Origin: Hydractinia symbiolongicarpus
Taxonomy: Eukaryota > Cnidaria > Hydrozoa > Anthoathecata > Hydractiniidae
Reading direction: 5' to 3'
Length of the DNA: 64,000 nucleotides
NCBI RefSeq assembly: GCF_029227915.1
Contig: NC_079879.1
Coordinates: forward strand, 32,804,501-32,868,500
Each line of letters begins with the position of its first letter. Position 1 is the stretch's first letter. Of this stretch, positions 1 through 11,964 are shown in pieces. The translations under genes and the position numbers were made by a program. The notes beneath the pieces are model-generated. The model did no database searches, had not been told where the DNA came from, and saw only the letters and a list, made by a program, of their open reading frames with translations.

Positions 1-371
1 GCTCTCCGGTAGTGCTTTATTTAAAAGTGTAGATAAATAAGTCAGATTTAACTGTGGGACCAATCCTAGCCGTTATCGTGCGCTGAAGAAATAGAGAAAG
101 TTTGGAAAACTACATTTCATTGACTTTCTAACGGTATTAGTCCGTTTGAGTTACAACGGTTGCGTCACATATTCGTACCAACATGTATTTAGCGATATGT
201 TGCTGATATTACTAGGTTGCATTGCTTTTAACGGTGAAACGATTGACTGTGGGACTTAATTGAAATGATTTTGGACTTTTACCTTGTTAATGTGTTAAAT
301 GAGACAATTGGATCCCAAGAAATAACATTCTTCTTAATTTGACATGATTGCTCGACTTCAGCTATTACACT
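1..371 (+). repeat. Leading monomer, cut by the window edge
   Basis: The window opens about two bases inside a monomer (gctctccggt). The unit then runs to the next landmark at 372. It is an alpha-type monomer (ctgaagaaatagag) with private changes such as gtttggaaaac and ttgctgatatt. The array clearly continues to the left of the window. Confidence 0.9.
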
Positions 372-592
372 GGGCTCTGTGGTAGTGCTTTATTTAAAAG
401 TGTATATAAATAAGTCAGTTTTAACTGTGGGACCAGGTTTCATTGCTTTTAACGGCAAAACGATTGACTGTGGGTCTTAATTGAACTAATTTTGGACTTT
501 GTTTTTGTTAATGTGATAAATGAGCCAATTCGACTCCAAGAATTAACATTCTTCTTAATTTGACGTGATTGCTGGAACTCAGCGATAACACT
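372..592 (+). repeat. Truncated 221-bp monomer with a 152-bp internal deletion
   Basis: This is the only grossly shortened monomer I found. The sequence runs normally to gtgggacca (about consensus position 64), then jumps to ggtttcattgc (about consensus position 217), losing 152 bp. The deleted stretch would contain three or four of the AACGG/CCGTT cores and the agcgcgcgct palindrome. The flanking parts are normal. The same right-hand part, without the deletion, occurs at 61171 onward. At most one base is shared at the join, so end joining or replication slippage is more likely than homologous exchange here. Confidence 0.9.
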
Positions 593-1710
593 GGCCGCTG
601 TGATAGCCCTTTAATTAAAAGTGTAGATGAATAAGTCATTTTTTACTGTGGGACAAATCCTAGCCGTTAGCGCGCGCTGACGAAACAGGATCAGTTTCAA
701 AAGCTACATTTCATTGACTTACTAACGGTGTCAGTCCGTATCACCTACAACGGTTGCGTCACCTATATGTACCAACATGTATTTAGCGATATGTTTCTAA
801 TATTACGAGGTTGCATTGCTTTTAACGGTTAAACGATTGACTGTGGGACTTAATTGAAATGATTTTAGACTTTGAACTTATAAATGTGATAAATCAGACA
901 ATTGGATCCCCAGAACAAACATTCTTCTTAATTTGACATGATTGCTCGAACTCAGCGATTACACTGAGCGCTGTGGTAGCGCTTTACTTAAAAATGTAGA
1001 TAAACAAGTCATTTTTTACTGTGGGACCAATCCTAACCGTTAGCGCGCGCTGAAGAAACAGAGAAAGTTTCGAGAACTACACTTCATTGACTTTCTAACG
1101 GTATCAGTCCGTTTGAGTTACAACGGCTGCGTCACATATTCGTTCCAACTTATATTGAGCGATATTTTTCTGATATTGCTAGGTTGCATCGCTTTTAACA
1201 GTGAAAAGATTGACTGTGGGACTTAATTGAACTGATTTTGGACTTTGACCTTGTTAATGTGATAAATGAGCCAATTCGACTCCAAGAAATAACATTCTTC
1301 TTATTTTGACATGATTCTGTAACTCAGCGATAACAATGGCCGCTGTGGTAGTGCTTTATTTGAAAGTGTAGATAAATAAGTCAGTTTTAACTGTGGGACC
1401 AATCCTAGCCGTTAGCGCGCGCTGAAGAAACAGAGAAAGTTTCAAAAACTTAATTTCATTGCCTTTCTAACGGTATCAGTCCGTTTGAGTTACAACGGTT
1501 GCGTCACATATTCGTACCAACATGTATTTAGCGATACGTGTCTGATGTTACTAGGTTTCACCGCTTTTAACGGTGGAACGATTGACTATGGGACTTAATT
1601 GAACTGATTTTAGACTTTGAACTTATAAATGTGATAAATGAGACTATTGGATCCCCAGAAGTACCATTCTTCTTAATTTGACATGATTGCTCGACTTCAG
1701 CTTTCACACT
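593..1710 (+). repeat. Start block: beta, 'tattgagcg' and alpha monomers
   Basis: There are three monomers (593-965, 966-1337, 1338-1710). The first is beta type (gggacaaatcc, ctgacgaaacagg, ccgtatcacc). The second carries the accaacttatattgagcg type, spelled here with cgttccaac. The third has the private spelling tttgaaagtg. All three private spellings recur near the right end of the window (61.47, 62.25 and 62.46 kb). Between the ccgtatcacc marker and the taaacaag marker this block is one monomer shorter than its right-end counterpart. Confidence 0.85.
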
Positions 1711-2899
1711 GGGCGCTGTGGTAGCGCTTTACTTAAAAATGTAGATAAATAAGTCATTTTTTACTGTGGGACCAATCCTAACCGTTAGCGCGCGCTGAAG
1801 AAACAGAGAAAGTTTCGAAAACTACACTTCATTGACTTTCTAACGGTATCAGTCCGTTTGAGGTACAACGGTTGCGTTACATATTCGTATCAACATGTAT
1901 TTAGAGATATGTTTCTGATATTACTAGGTTCCATTGCTTTTAAAAGTGAAACGTTTGACTGTGGGACTTAATTGAACTGATTTTGGACTTTGACCTTGTT
2001 AATGTAATAAATGAGACAATTGGATCCCCAGAACAAACATTCTTCTTAATTTGACATGATTGCTCGAACTCAGCGATTACACTGAGCGCTGTGGTAGCGC
2101 TTTACTTAAAAATGTAGATAAATAAGTCATTTTTTACTGTGGGACCAATCCTAACCGTTAGCGCGCGCTGAAGAAACAGAGAAAGTTTCGAAAACTACAC
2201 TTCATTGACTTTCTAACGGTATCAGTCCGTTTGAGGTACAACGGTTGCGTTACATATTCGTACCAACATGTATTTAGCGATATGTTTCTGATTTTACTAG
2301 GTTGCATCGCTTTTAACAGTGAAACGATTGACTGTGTGACTTAATTGAACTGATTTTAGACTTTGAACTTATAAATGTGATAAATGAGACAATTGGATCC
2401 CCAGAACAAACATTCTTCTTAATTTGACATGATTGCTCGACTTCAGCTTTCACACTGGGCGCCGTGGTAGCGCTTTATTTAAAATTGTAGATAAATAAGT
2501 CATTTTTTACTGTGGGACCAATCCTAACCGTTAGCGCGCGCTGAAGAAATAGAGAAAGTTTCGAAAACTACATTTCATTGACTTTCTAACGGTATCAGTC
2601 CGTTTGAGTTACAACGGTTGCATCACATATTCGTACCAACATGTGTTTAGCGATATGTTTCTGATATTACTAGATTCCATCGCTTTTAACAGTGAAACGA
2701 TTGACTGTGTGACTTAATGGAACTGATTTTAAACTTTGAACTTATAAATGTGATAAATCAGACAATTGGATCCCCGGAAGTAACATTCTTCTTAATTTGA
2801 CATGATTGCTCGACTTCAGCTTTCACACTGGGCGCTGTGGTAGCGCTTAACTTAAAATTGTAGATAAATAAGTCAGTTTTTACTGTGGGATCAATCCTA

Positions 2900-2966
2900 A
2901 CCGTTAGCGCGCGCTGAAGAAATAGAGAAAGTTTCGAAAACTACATTTCCTTGACTTTCTAACGGT
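2900..2966. repeat. 8-bp inverted repeat accgttag / ctaacggt
   Basis: The bases accgttag (2900-2907) and ctaacggt (2959-2966) are exact reverse complements separated by 51 bp, and the left arm abuts the GC palindrome. In beta monomers the left arm is gccgttag and the right arm ctaacggt, which keeps seven pairs plus a possible G-T pair in RNA. The arms coincide with two of the AACGG cores, so the symmetry may simply reflect paired binding sites. Confidence 0.6.
2906..2915. repeat. Perfect 10-bp palindrome agcgcgcgct
   Basis: The sequence agcgcgcgct is its own reverse complement and contains an alternating GC tract in an otherwise AT-rich unit. It lies at consensus positions 77-86 and is present in most alpha and many beta monomers. 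Its length varies by CG steps: several beta monomers have agcgcgct (for example near 9616, 14465, 15585, 30497, 33472, 41295 and 50232). Confidence 0.85.
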
Positions 2967-5067
2967 ATCAGTCCGTTTGAGTTACAACGGTTGCGTCACA
3001 TATTCGTACCAACATGTATTTAGCGATACGTTTCTGATGTTACTAGGTTGCATCGCTTTTAACGGTGGAACGATTGACTATGGGACTTAATTGAACTGAT
3101 TTTGGACTTTGACCTTGTTAATGTAATAAATGAGACAATTGGATCCCCAGAACAAACATTCTTCTTAATTTGACATGATTGCTCGAACTCAGCGATTACA
3201 CTGAGCGCTGTGGTAGCGCTTTACTTAAAAATGTAGATAAATAAGTCATTTTTTACTGTGGGACCAATCCTAACCGTTAGCGCGCGCTGAAGAAACAGAG
3301 AAAGTTTCGAAAACTACACTTCATTGACTTTCTAACGGTATCAGTCCGTTTGAGGTACAACGGTTGCGTCACATATTCGTACCAACATGTATTTAGCGAT
3401 ATGTTTCTGATTTTACTAGGTTGCATCGCTTTTAACAGTGAAACGATTGACTGTGTGACTTAATTGAACTGATTTTAGACTTTGAACTTATAAATGTGAT
3501 AAATGAGACAATTGGATCCCCAGAACAAACATTCTTCTTAACTTGACATGATTGCTCGAACTCAGCGATTACACTGAGTGCTGTGGTAGCGCTTTACTTA
3601 AAAATGTAGATAAATAAGTCATTTTTTACTGTGGGACCAATCCTAACCGTTAGCGCGCGCTGAAGAAACAGAGAAAGTTTCGAAAACTACACTTCATTGA
3701 CTTTCTAACGGTATCAGTCCGTTTGAGTTACAACGGCTGCGTCACATATTCGTACCAACTTATATTGAGCGATATTTTTCTGATATTGCTAGGTTGCATC
3801 GCTTTTAACAGTGGAAAGATTGACTGTGGGACTTAATTGAACTGATTTTGGACTTTGACCTTGTTAATGTGATAAATGAGACAATTGGACCCCAAGAAAT
3901 AACATTCTTCTTAATTTGACATGATTGTTCGACTTCAGCTATTACACTTGGCTCTGTGGTAGTGCTTTATTTAAAAGTGTAGATAAATAAGTCAGTTTTA
4001 ACTGTGGGACCAATCCTAGCCGTTAGCGCGCGCTGAAGAAATAGAGAAAGTTTCGAAAACTACATTTCATTGACTTTCTAACGGTATCAGTCCGTTTGAG
4101 TTACAACGGTTGCGTCACATATTCGTACCAACATGTATTTAGCGATATGTTTCTGATGTTACTAGGTTGCATCGCTTTTAACGGTGGAACGATTGACTAT
4201 GGGACTTAATTGAACTGATTTTAGGCTTTGAACTTATAAATGTCATAAATGAGACAATTGGATTCCCAGATGTAACATTCTTCTTAATTTGACATGATTG
4301 CTCGACTTCAGCTTTTACACTGGGCGCTGTGGTAGTGCTTTACTTAAAAATGTAGATAAATAAGTCATTTTTTACTGTGCGTCCAATCCTAACCGTTAGC
4401 GCGCGCTGAAGAAATAGAGAAAGTTTCTAAAACTACATTTCATTGACTTTCTAACGGTATCAGTCCGTTTGAGTTACAACGGTTGCGTCACATATTCGTA
4501 TCAACATGTATTTAGCGATATGTTTCTGATATTACTAGGTTCCATCGCATTTAACGGTGAAACGATTGACTGTGGGATTTAATTGAACTGATTTCGGACT
4601 TTGACCTTGTTAATGTGATAAGTCAGCCGATTCGACTCTAAGAAATAACATTCTTCTTAATTTGACATGGTTGCTGTAACTCAGCGATTACACTGAGCGC
4701 TGTGGTAGCGCTTTACTTAAAAATGTAGATGAATAAGTCATTTTTTACTGTGGGACCAATCCTAACCGTTAGCGCGCGCTGAAGAAACAGAGAAAGTTTC
4801 GAAAACTACACTTCATTGACTTTCTAACGGTATCAGTCCGTTTGAGGTACAACGGTTGCGTCACATATTCGTACCAACATGTATTTAGCGATATGTTTCT
4901 GATTTTACTAGGTTGCATCGCTTTTAACAGTGAAACGATTGACTGTGTGACTTAATTGAACTGATTTTAGACTTTGAACTTATAAATGTGATAAATGAGA
5001 CAATTGGATCCCCAGAACAAACATTCTTCTTAACTTGACATGATTGCTCGAACTCAGCGATTACACT

Positions 5068-8000
5068 GAGCGCTGTGGTAGCGCTTTACTTAAAAATGTA
5101 GATAAATAAGTCATTTTTTACTGTGGGACCAATCCTAACCGTTAGCGCGCGCTGAAGAAACAGAGAAAGTTTCGAAAACTACACTTCATTAACTTTCTAA
5201 CGGTATCAGTCCGTTTGAGGTACAACGGTTGCGTTACATATTCGTATCAACATGTATTTAGAGATATGTTTCTGATATTACTAGGTTCCATTGCTTTTAA
5301 AAGTGAAACGTTTGACTGTGGGACTTAATTGAACTGATTTTGGACTTTGACCTTGTTAATGTAATAAATGAGACAATTGGATCCCCAGAACAAACATTCT
5401 TCTTAATTTGACATGATTGCTCGAACTCAGCGATTACACTGAGCGCTGTGGTAGCGCTTTACTTAAAAATGTAGATAAATAAGTCATTTTTTACTGTGGG
5501 ACCAATCCTAACCGTTAGCGCGCGCTGAAGAAACAGAGAAAGTTTCGAAAACTACACTTCATTGACTTTCTAACGGTATCAGTCCGTTTGAGGTACAACG
5601 GTTGCGTTACATATTCGTACCAACATGTATTTAGCGATATGTTTCTGATTTTACTAGGTTGCATCGCTTTTAACAGTGAAACGATTGACTGTGTGACTTA
5701 ATTGAACTGATTTTAGACTTTGAACTTATAAATGTGATAAATGAGACAATTGGATCCCCAGAACAAACATTCTTCTTAATTTGACATGATTGCTCGACTT
5801 CAGCTTTCACACTGGGCGCCGTGGTAGCGCTTTATTTAAAATTGTAGATAAATAAGTCATTTTTTACTGTGGGACCAATCCTAACCGTTAGCGCGCGCTG
5901 AAGAAATAGAGAAAGTTTCGAAAACTACATTTCATTGACTTTCTAACGGTATCAGTCCGTTTGAGTTACAACGGTTGCATCACATATTCGTACCAACATG
6001 TGTTTAGCGATATGTTTCTGATATTACTAGATTCCATCGCTTTTAACAGTGAAACGATTGACTGTGTGACTTAATGGAACTGATTTTAAACTTTGAACTT
6101 ATAAATGTGATAAATCAGACAATTGGATCCCCGGAAGTAACATTCTTCTTAATTTGACATGATTGCTCGACTTCAGCTTTCACACTGGGCGCTGTGGTAG
6201 CGCTTAACTTAAAATTGTAGATAAATAAGTCATTTTTTACTGTGGGATCAATCCTAACCGTTAGCGCGCGCTGAAGAAATAGAGAAAGTTTCGAAAACTA
6301 CATTTCCTTGACTTTCTAACGGTATCAGTCCGTTTGAGTTACAACGGTTGCGTCACATATTCGTACCAACATGTATTTAGCGATACGTTTCTGATGTTAC
6401 TAGGTTGCATCGCTTTTAACGGTGGAACGATTGACTATGGGACTTAATTGAACTGATTTTGGACTTTGACCTTGTTAATGTAATAAATGAGACAATTGGA
6501 TCCCCAGAACAAACATTCTTCTTAATTTGACATGATTGCTCGAACTCAGCGATTACACTGAGCGCTGTGGTAGCGCTTTACTTAAAAATGTAGATAAATA
6601 AGTCATTTTTTACTGTGGGACCAATCCTAACCGTTAGCGCGCGCTGAAGAAACAGAGAAAGTTTCGAAAACTACACTTCATTGACTTTCTAACGGTATCA
6701 GTCCGTTTGAGGTACAACGGTTGCGTCACATATTCGTACCAACATGTATTTAGCGATATGTTTCTGATTTTACTAGGTTGCATCGCTTTTAACAGTGAAA
6801 CGATTGACTGTGTGACTTAATTGAACTGATTTTAGACTTTGAACTTATAAATGTGATAAATGAGACAATTGGATCCCCAGAACAAACATTCTTCTTAACT
6901 TGACATGATTGCTCGAACTCAGCGATTACACTGAGCGCTGTGGTAGCGCTTTACTTAAAAATGTAGATAAATAAGTCATTTTTTACTGTGGGACCAATCC
7001 TAACCGTTAGCGCGCGCTGAAGAAACAGAGAAAGTTTCGAAAACTACACTTCATTGACTTTCTAACGGTATCAGTCCGTTTGAGTTACAACGGCTGCGTC
7101 ACATATTCGTACCAACTTATATTGAGCGATATTTTTCTGATATTGCTAGGTTGCATCGCTTTTAACAGTGGAAAGATTGACTGTGGGACTTAATTGAACT
7201 GATTTTGGACTTTGACCTTGTTAATGTGATAAATGAGACAATTGGACCCCAAGAAATAACATTCTTCTTAATTTGACATGATTGTTCGACTTCAGCTATT
7301 ACACTTGGCTCTGTGGTAGTGCTTTATTTAAAAGTGTAGATAAATAAGTCAGTTTTAACTGTGGGACCAATCCTAGCCGTTAGCGCGCGCTGAAGAAATA
7401 GAGAAAGTTTCGAAAACTACATTTCATTGACTTTCTAACGGTATCAGTCCGTTTGAGTTACAACGGTTGCGTCACATATTCGTACCAACATGTATTTAGC
7501 GATATGTTTCTGATGTTACTAGGTTGCATCGCTTTTAACGGTGGAACGATTGACTATGGGACTTAATTGAACTGATTTTAGGCTTTGAACTTATAAATGT
7601 CATAAATGAGACAATTGGATTCCCAGATGTAACATTCTTCTTAATTTGACATGATTGCTCGACTTCAGCTTTTACACTGGGCGCTGTGGTAGTGCTTTAC
7701 TTAAAAATGTAGATAAATAAGTCATTTTTTACTGTGCGTCCAATCCTAACCGTTAGCGCGCGCTGAAGAAATAGAGAAAGTTTCTAAAACTACATTTCAT
7801 TGACTTTCTAACGGTATCAGTCCGTTTGAGTTACAACGGTTGCGTCACATATTCGTATCAACATGTATTTAGCGATATGTTTCTGATATTACTAGGTTCC
7901 ATCGCATTTAACGGTGAAACGATTGACTGTGGGATTTAATTGAACTGATTTCGGACTTTGACCTTGTTAATGTGATAAGTCAGCCGATTCGACTCTAAGA

Positions 8001-8424
8001 AATAACATTCTTCTTAATTTGACATGGTTGCTGTAACTCAGCGATTACACTGAGCGCTGTGGTAGCGCTTTACTTAAAAATGTAGATGAATAAGTCATTT
8101 TTTACTGTGGGACCAATCCTAACCGTTAGCGCGCGCTGAAGAAACAGAGAAAGTTTCGAAAACTACACTTCATTGACTTTCTAACGGTATCAGTCCGTTT
8201 GAGGTACAACGGTTGCGTCACATATTCGTACCAACATGTATTTAGCGATATGTTTCTGATTTTACTAGGTTGCATCGCTTTTAACAGTGAAACGATTGAC
8301 TGTGTGACTTAATTGAACTGATTTTAGACTTTGAACTTATAAATGTGATAAATGAGACAATTGGATCCCCAGAACAAACATTCTTCTTAACTTGACATGA
8401 TTGCTCGAACTCAGCGATTACACT
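5068..8424 (+). repeat. Nine-monomer HOR, copy 2 (3357 bp)
   Basis: This is the tandem partner of 1711-5067 at a constant offset of 3357 bp. Correspondence is lost just past the right end: at 8575 the sequence reads tttgagttac where the nine-monomer phase would need tttgaggtac. The right half of this copy was also duplicated with a four-monomer period (6560-9543), so two amplification registers overlap. Near-identity between the two copies implies recent duplication or ongoing homogenisation. Confidence 0.93.
6560..8051 (+). repeat. Four-monomer duplication, copy 1 (1492 bp)
   Basis: This block recurs at +1492 bp. Example markers are cggctgcgtc at 7091 and 8583, and the ctgtgcgtcc variant near 7733 and 9225. 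It lies inside the second nine-monomer HOR copy, so it is a later, shorter-period event on top of the 3357-bp duplication. Confidence 0.88.
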
Positions 8425-9543
8425 GAGCGCTGTGGTAGCGCTTTACTTAAAAATGTAGATAAATAAGTCATTTTTTACTGTGGGACCAATCCTAACCGTT
8501 AGCGCGCGCTGAAGAAACAGAGAAAGTTTCGAAAACTACACTTCATTGACTTTCTAACGGTATCAGTCCGTTTGAGTTACAACGGCTGCGTCACATATTC
8601 GTACCAACTTATATTGAGCGATATTTTTCTGATATTGCTAGGTTGCATCGCTTTTAACAGTGGAAAGATTGACTGTGGGACTTAATTGAACTGATTTTGG
8701 ACTTTGACCTTGTTAATGTGATAAATGAGACAATTGGACCCCAAGAAATAACATTCTTCTTAATTTGACATGATTGTTCGACTTCAGCTATTACACTTGG
8801 CTCTGTGGTAGTGCTTTATTTAAAAGTGTAGATAAATAAGTCAGTTTTAACTGTGGGACCAATCCTAGCCGTTAGCGCGCGCTGAAGAAATAGAGAAAGT
8901 TTCGAAAACTACATTTCATTGACTTTCTAACGGTATCAGTCCGTTTGAGTTACAACGGTTGCGTCACATATTCGTACCAACATGTATTTAGCGATATGTT
9001 TCTGATGTTACTAGGTTGCATCGCTTTTAACGGTGGAACGATTGACTATGGGACTTAATTGAACTGATTTTAGGCTTTGAACTTATAAATGTCATAAATG
9101 AGACAATTGGATTCCCAGATGTAACATTCTTCTTAATTTGACATGATTGCTCGACTTCAGCTTTTACACTGGGCGCTGTGGTAGTGCTTTACTTAAAAAT
9201 GTAGATAAATAAGTCATTTTTTACTGTGCGTCCAATGCTAACCGTTAGCGCGCGCTGAAGAAATAGAGAAAGTTTCTAAAACTACATTTCATTGACTTTC
9301 TAACGGTATCAGTCCATTTGAGTTACAACGGTTGCGTCACATATTCGTATCAACATGTATTTAGCGATATGTTTCTGATATTACTAGGTTCCATCGCATT
9401 TAACGGTGAAACGATTGACTGTGGGATTTAATTGAACTGATTTCGGACTTTGACCTTGTTAATGTGATAAGTCAGCCGATTCGACTCTAAGAAATAACAT
9501 TCTTCTTAATTTGACATGGTTGCTGTAACTCAGCGATGACAGT
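8052..9543 (+). repeat. Four-monomer duplication, copy 2 (1492 bp)
   Basis: This is a near copy of 6560-8051 with a few point changes (ccaatcctaacc becomes ccaatgctaacc near 9236, and cagtccgtttg becomes cagtccatttg near 9315). Similarity ends at about 9535, where gattacactgagcg is replaced by gatgacagtagtcg as a beta monomer begins. Confidence 0.88.
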
Positions 9544-10286
9544 AGTCGCTGTGATAGCGCTTTATTTAAAAGTGTAGATGAATAAGTCATTTTTTACTGT
9601 GGGACAAATCCTAGCCGTTAGCGCGCTGACGAAGTGGAATCAGTTTCAAAAACTACATCTCATTGACTTACAAACGGTATCAGTCCGTTTCATCTACAAC
9701 GGTTGCGTCACCTATATGTACCAACATGTATTTAGCGATATGTTTCTGATATTACCAGGTTGCATCGCTTTTAACAGTGAAACGATTGACTGTGTGACTC
9801 AATTGAACTGATTTTAGACCTCAAACTTATAAATGTGATAAATAAGGCAATTGGACCCCAAGAAATAACATTCTTCTTAATTTGACATGATTGCTGATTT
9901 CAGCTATTACACTGGGCTCTGTGGTAGTGCCTTATTTAAAATTGTGGATAAATAAGTCATTTTTAACTGTGGGACCAATCCTAGTTGTTAGCGCACGCTG
10001 AAGAAATAGAGAAAGTTTCTAAAACTACATTTCATTGACTTTCTAACGGTATCAGTCCGTTTGATTTACAACGGTTGCGTCATATATTCGTATCAACATG
10101 TATTTAGCGATACGTGTCTGATGTTACTAGGTTGCATCTCTTTTAACGGTGGAACGATTGACTATGGGACTTAATTGAACTGATTTTAGACTTTGAACTT
10201 ATAAATGTGATAAATGAGACTATTGGATCCCCAGAAGTACCATTCTTCTTAATTTGACATGATTGCTCGACTTCAGCTTTCACACT
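9544..10286 (+). repeat. Two transitional monomers (beta, then alpha)
   Basis: The first monomer (9544-9913, 370 bp) is beta type with gacgaagtggaatcag and a contracted agcgcgctg tract. The second (9914-10286) begins with gtagtgccttatttaaaattgtgg. That spelling is otherwise found near 59.5 and 60.97 kb, so close relatives of this segment lie about 50 kb away. A 77-codon plus-strand open frame in the first monomer has no features of a gene. Confidence 0.8.
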
Positions 10287-11964
10287 GGGCGCTGTGGTAG
10301 CGCTTTATTTAAAATTGTAGATAAATAAGTCATTTTTTACTGTGGGACCAATCCTAACCGTTAGCGCGCGCTGAAGAAATAGAGAAAGTTTCGAAAACTA
10401 CATTTCATTGACTTTCTAACGGTATCAGTCCGTTTGAGTTACAACGGTTGCATCACATATTCGTAGCAACATGTGTTTAGCGATATGTTTCTGATATTAC
10501 TAGATTCCATCGCTTTTAACAGTGAAACGATTGACTGTGTGACTTAATGGAACTGATTTTAAACTTTGAACTTATAAATGTGATAAATGAGACAATTGGA
10601 TCCCCGGAAGTAACATTCTTCTTAATTTGACATGATTGCTCGACTTCAGCTTTCACACTGGGCGCTGTGGTAGCGCTTAACTTAAAATTGTAGATAAATA
10701 AGTCAGTTTTTACTGTGGGATCAATCCTAACCGTTAGCGCGCGCTGAAGAAATAGAGAAAGTTCCGAAAACTACATTTCCTTGACTTTCTAACGGTATCA
10801 GTCCGTTTGAGTTACAACGGTTGCGTCACATATTCGTACCAACATGTATTTAGCGATACGTTTCTGATGTTACTAGGTTGCATCGCTTTTAACGGTGGAA
10901 CGATTGACTATGGGACTTAATTGAACTGATTTTGGACTTTGACCTTGTTAATGTAATAAATGAGACAATTGGATCCCCAGAACAAACATTCTTCTTAAGT
11001 TGACATGATTGCTCGAACTCAGCGATTACACTGAGCGCTGTGGTAGCGCTTTACTTAAAAATGTAGATAAATAAGTCATTTTTTACTGTGGGACCAATCC
11101 TAGCCGTTAGCGCGCGCTGAAGAAAGAGAGAAAGTTTCGAAAACTACACTTCATTGACTTTCTAACGGTATCAGTCCGTTTGAGGTACAACGGTTGCGTC
11201 ACATATTCGTACCAACATGTATTTAGCGATATGTTTCTGATTTTACTAGGTTGCATCGCTTTTAACAGTGAAACGATTGACTGTGTGACTTAATTGAACT
11301 GATTTTAGACTTTGAACTTATAAATGTGATAAATGAGACAATTGGATCCCCAGAACAAACATTCTTCTTAACTTGACATGATTGCTCGAACTCAGCGATT
11401 ACACTGAGCGCTGTGGTAGCGCTTTACTTAAAAATGTAGATAAATAAGTCATTTTTTACTGTGGGACCAATCCTAACCGTTAGCGCGCGCTGAAGAAACA
11501 GAGAAAGTTTCGAAAACTACACTTCATTGACTTTCTAACGGTATCAGTCCGTTTGAGTTACAACGGCTGCGTCACATATTCGTACCAACTTATATTGAGC
11601 GATATTTTTCTGATATTGCTAGGTTGCATCGCTTTTAACAGTGAAAAGATTGACTGTGGGACTTAATTGAACTGATTTTGGACTTTGACCTTGTTAATGT
11701 GATAAATGAGCCAATTCGACTCCAAGAAATAACATTCTTCTCATTTTGACATGATTGCTGTAACTCAGCGATAACAATGGCCGCTGTGGTAGTGCTTTAT
11801 TTGAAAGTGTAGATAAATAAGTCAGTTTTAACTGTGGGACCAATCCTAGCCGTTAGCGCGCGCTGAAGAAACAGAGAAAGTTTCGAAAACTACATTTCAT
11901 TGTCTTTCTAACGGTATGAGTCCGTTTAAGTTACAACGGTTGCGTCACATATTCGTTCCAACAT
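10100..11964 (+). repeat. Five-monomer repeat, copy 1 (1865 bp)
   Basis: This block recurs at +1865 bp, with markers gatacgtgtctgatg, gactattggatcccc plus agtaccattc, and ttgcatcacatattcgta. From 10287 to about 11640 it is also a further partial copy of the nine-monomer HOR, matching 5814 to about 7168 at +4473 bp (12 monomers minus 3 bp). From about 11640 it switches to sequence like 1.2-1.7 kb (tttgaaagtg at about 11805). It is therefore a mosaic of earlier blocks. Confidence 0.82.

Larger units (their letters stand above)
2830..3202 (+). repeat. Exemplar 373-bp monomer with five AACGG/CCGTT cores
   Basis: I give this alpha monomer as a map of the unit. AACGG or its complement CCGTT lies at 2901-2905 (minus sense), 2961-2965, 2973-2977 (minus sense), 2986-2990 and 3061-3065. 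In context four read YAACGG and one AAACGG. At this base composition about 0.5 would be expected per monomer by chance (hand estimate). YAACNG is the known recognition core of Myb-domain proteins, but binding here is only inferred. The fifth core is often AACAG in other monomers. Confidence 0.75.
1711..5067 (+). repeat. Nine-monomer HOR, copy 1 (3357 bp)
   Basis: Nine successive monomers repeat almost base for base 3357 bp to the right. Shared markers include ggtacaacggttgcgttac with cgtatcaac (1862/5219), tttctgattttactagg (2284/5641), the tattgagcg monomer (about 3760/7117) and the ctgtgcgtccaatcc variant (about 4376/7733). Only a few differences were seen: 2876 g versus 6233 t, 1834 g versus 5191 a, 3579 t versus 6936 c. 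Neighbouring monomers inside the unit differ from each other far more than the two copies do, which defines a higher-order repeat. Confidence 0.93.

Noticed and set aside
372-592. The short monomer as a mobile-element insertion site.
   Set aside because: It is a simple loss of internal sequence; no foreign bases, target duplication or terminal repeats are present.
2930-3030. CENP-B-box-like stretches around ttcgaaaac and ttcgtaccaac.
   Set aside because: They match only the TTCG start and, for the second, the central A of the known nTTCGnnnnAnnCGGGn box; the CGGG part is absent.
9578-9811. 77-codon plus-strand open frame, with a 64-codon relative at 30454-30648.
   Set aside because: Both lie in beta monomers at the same consensus position; the second is shifted by small deletions. 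Nothing supports a gene.
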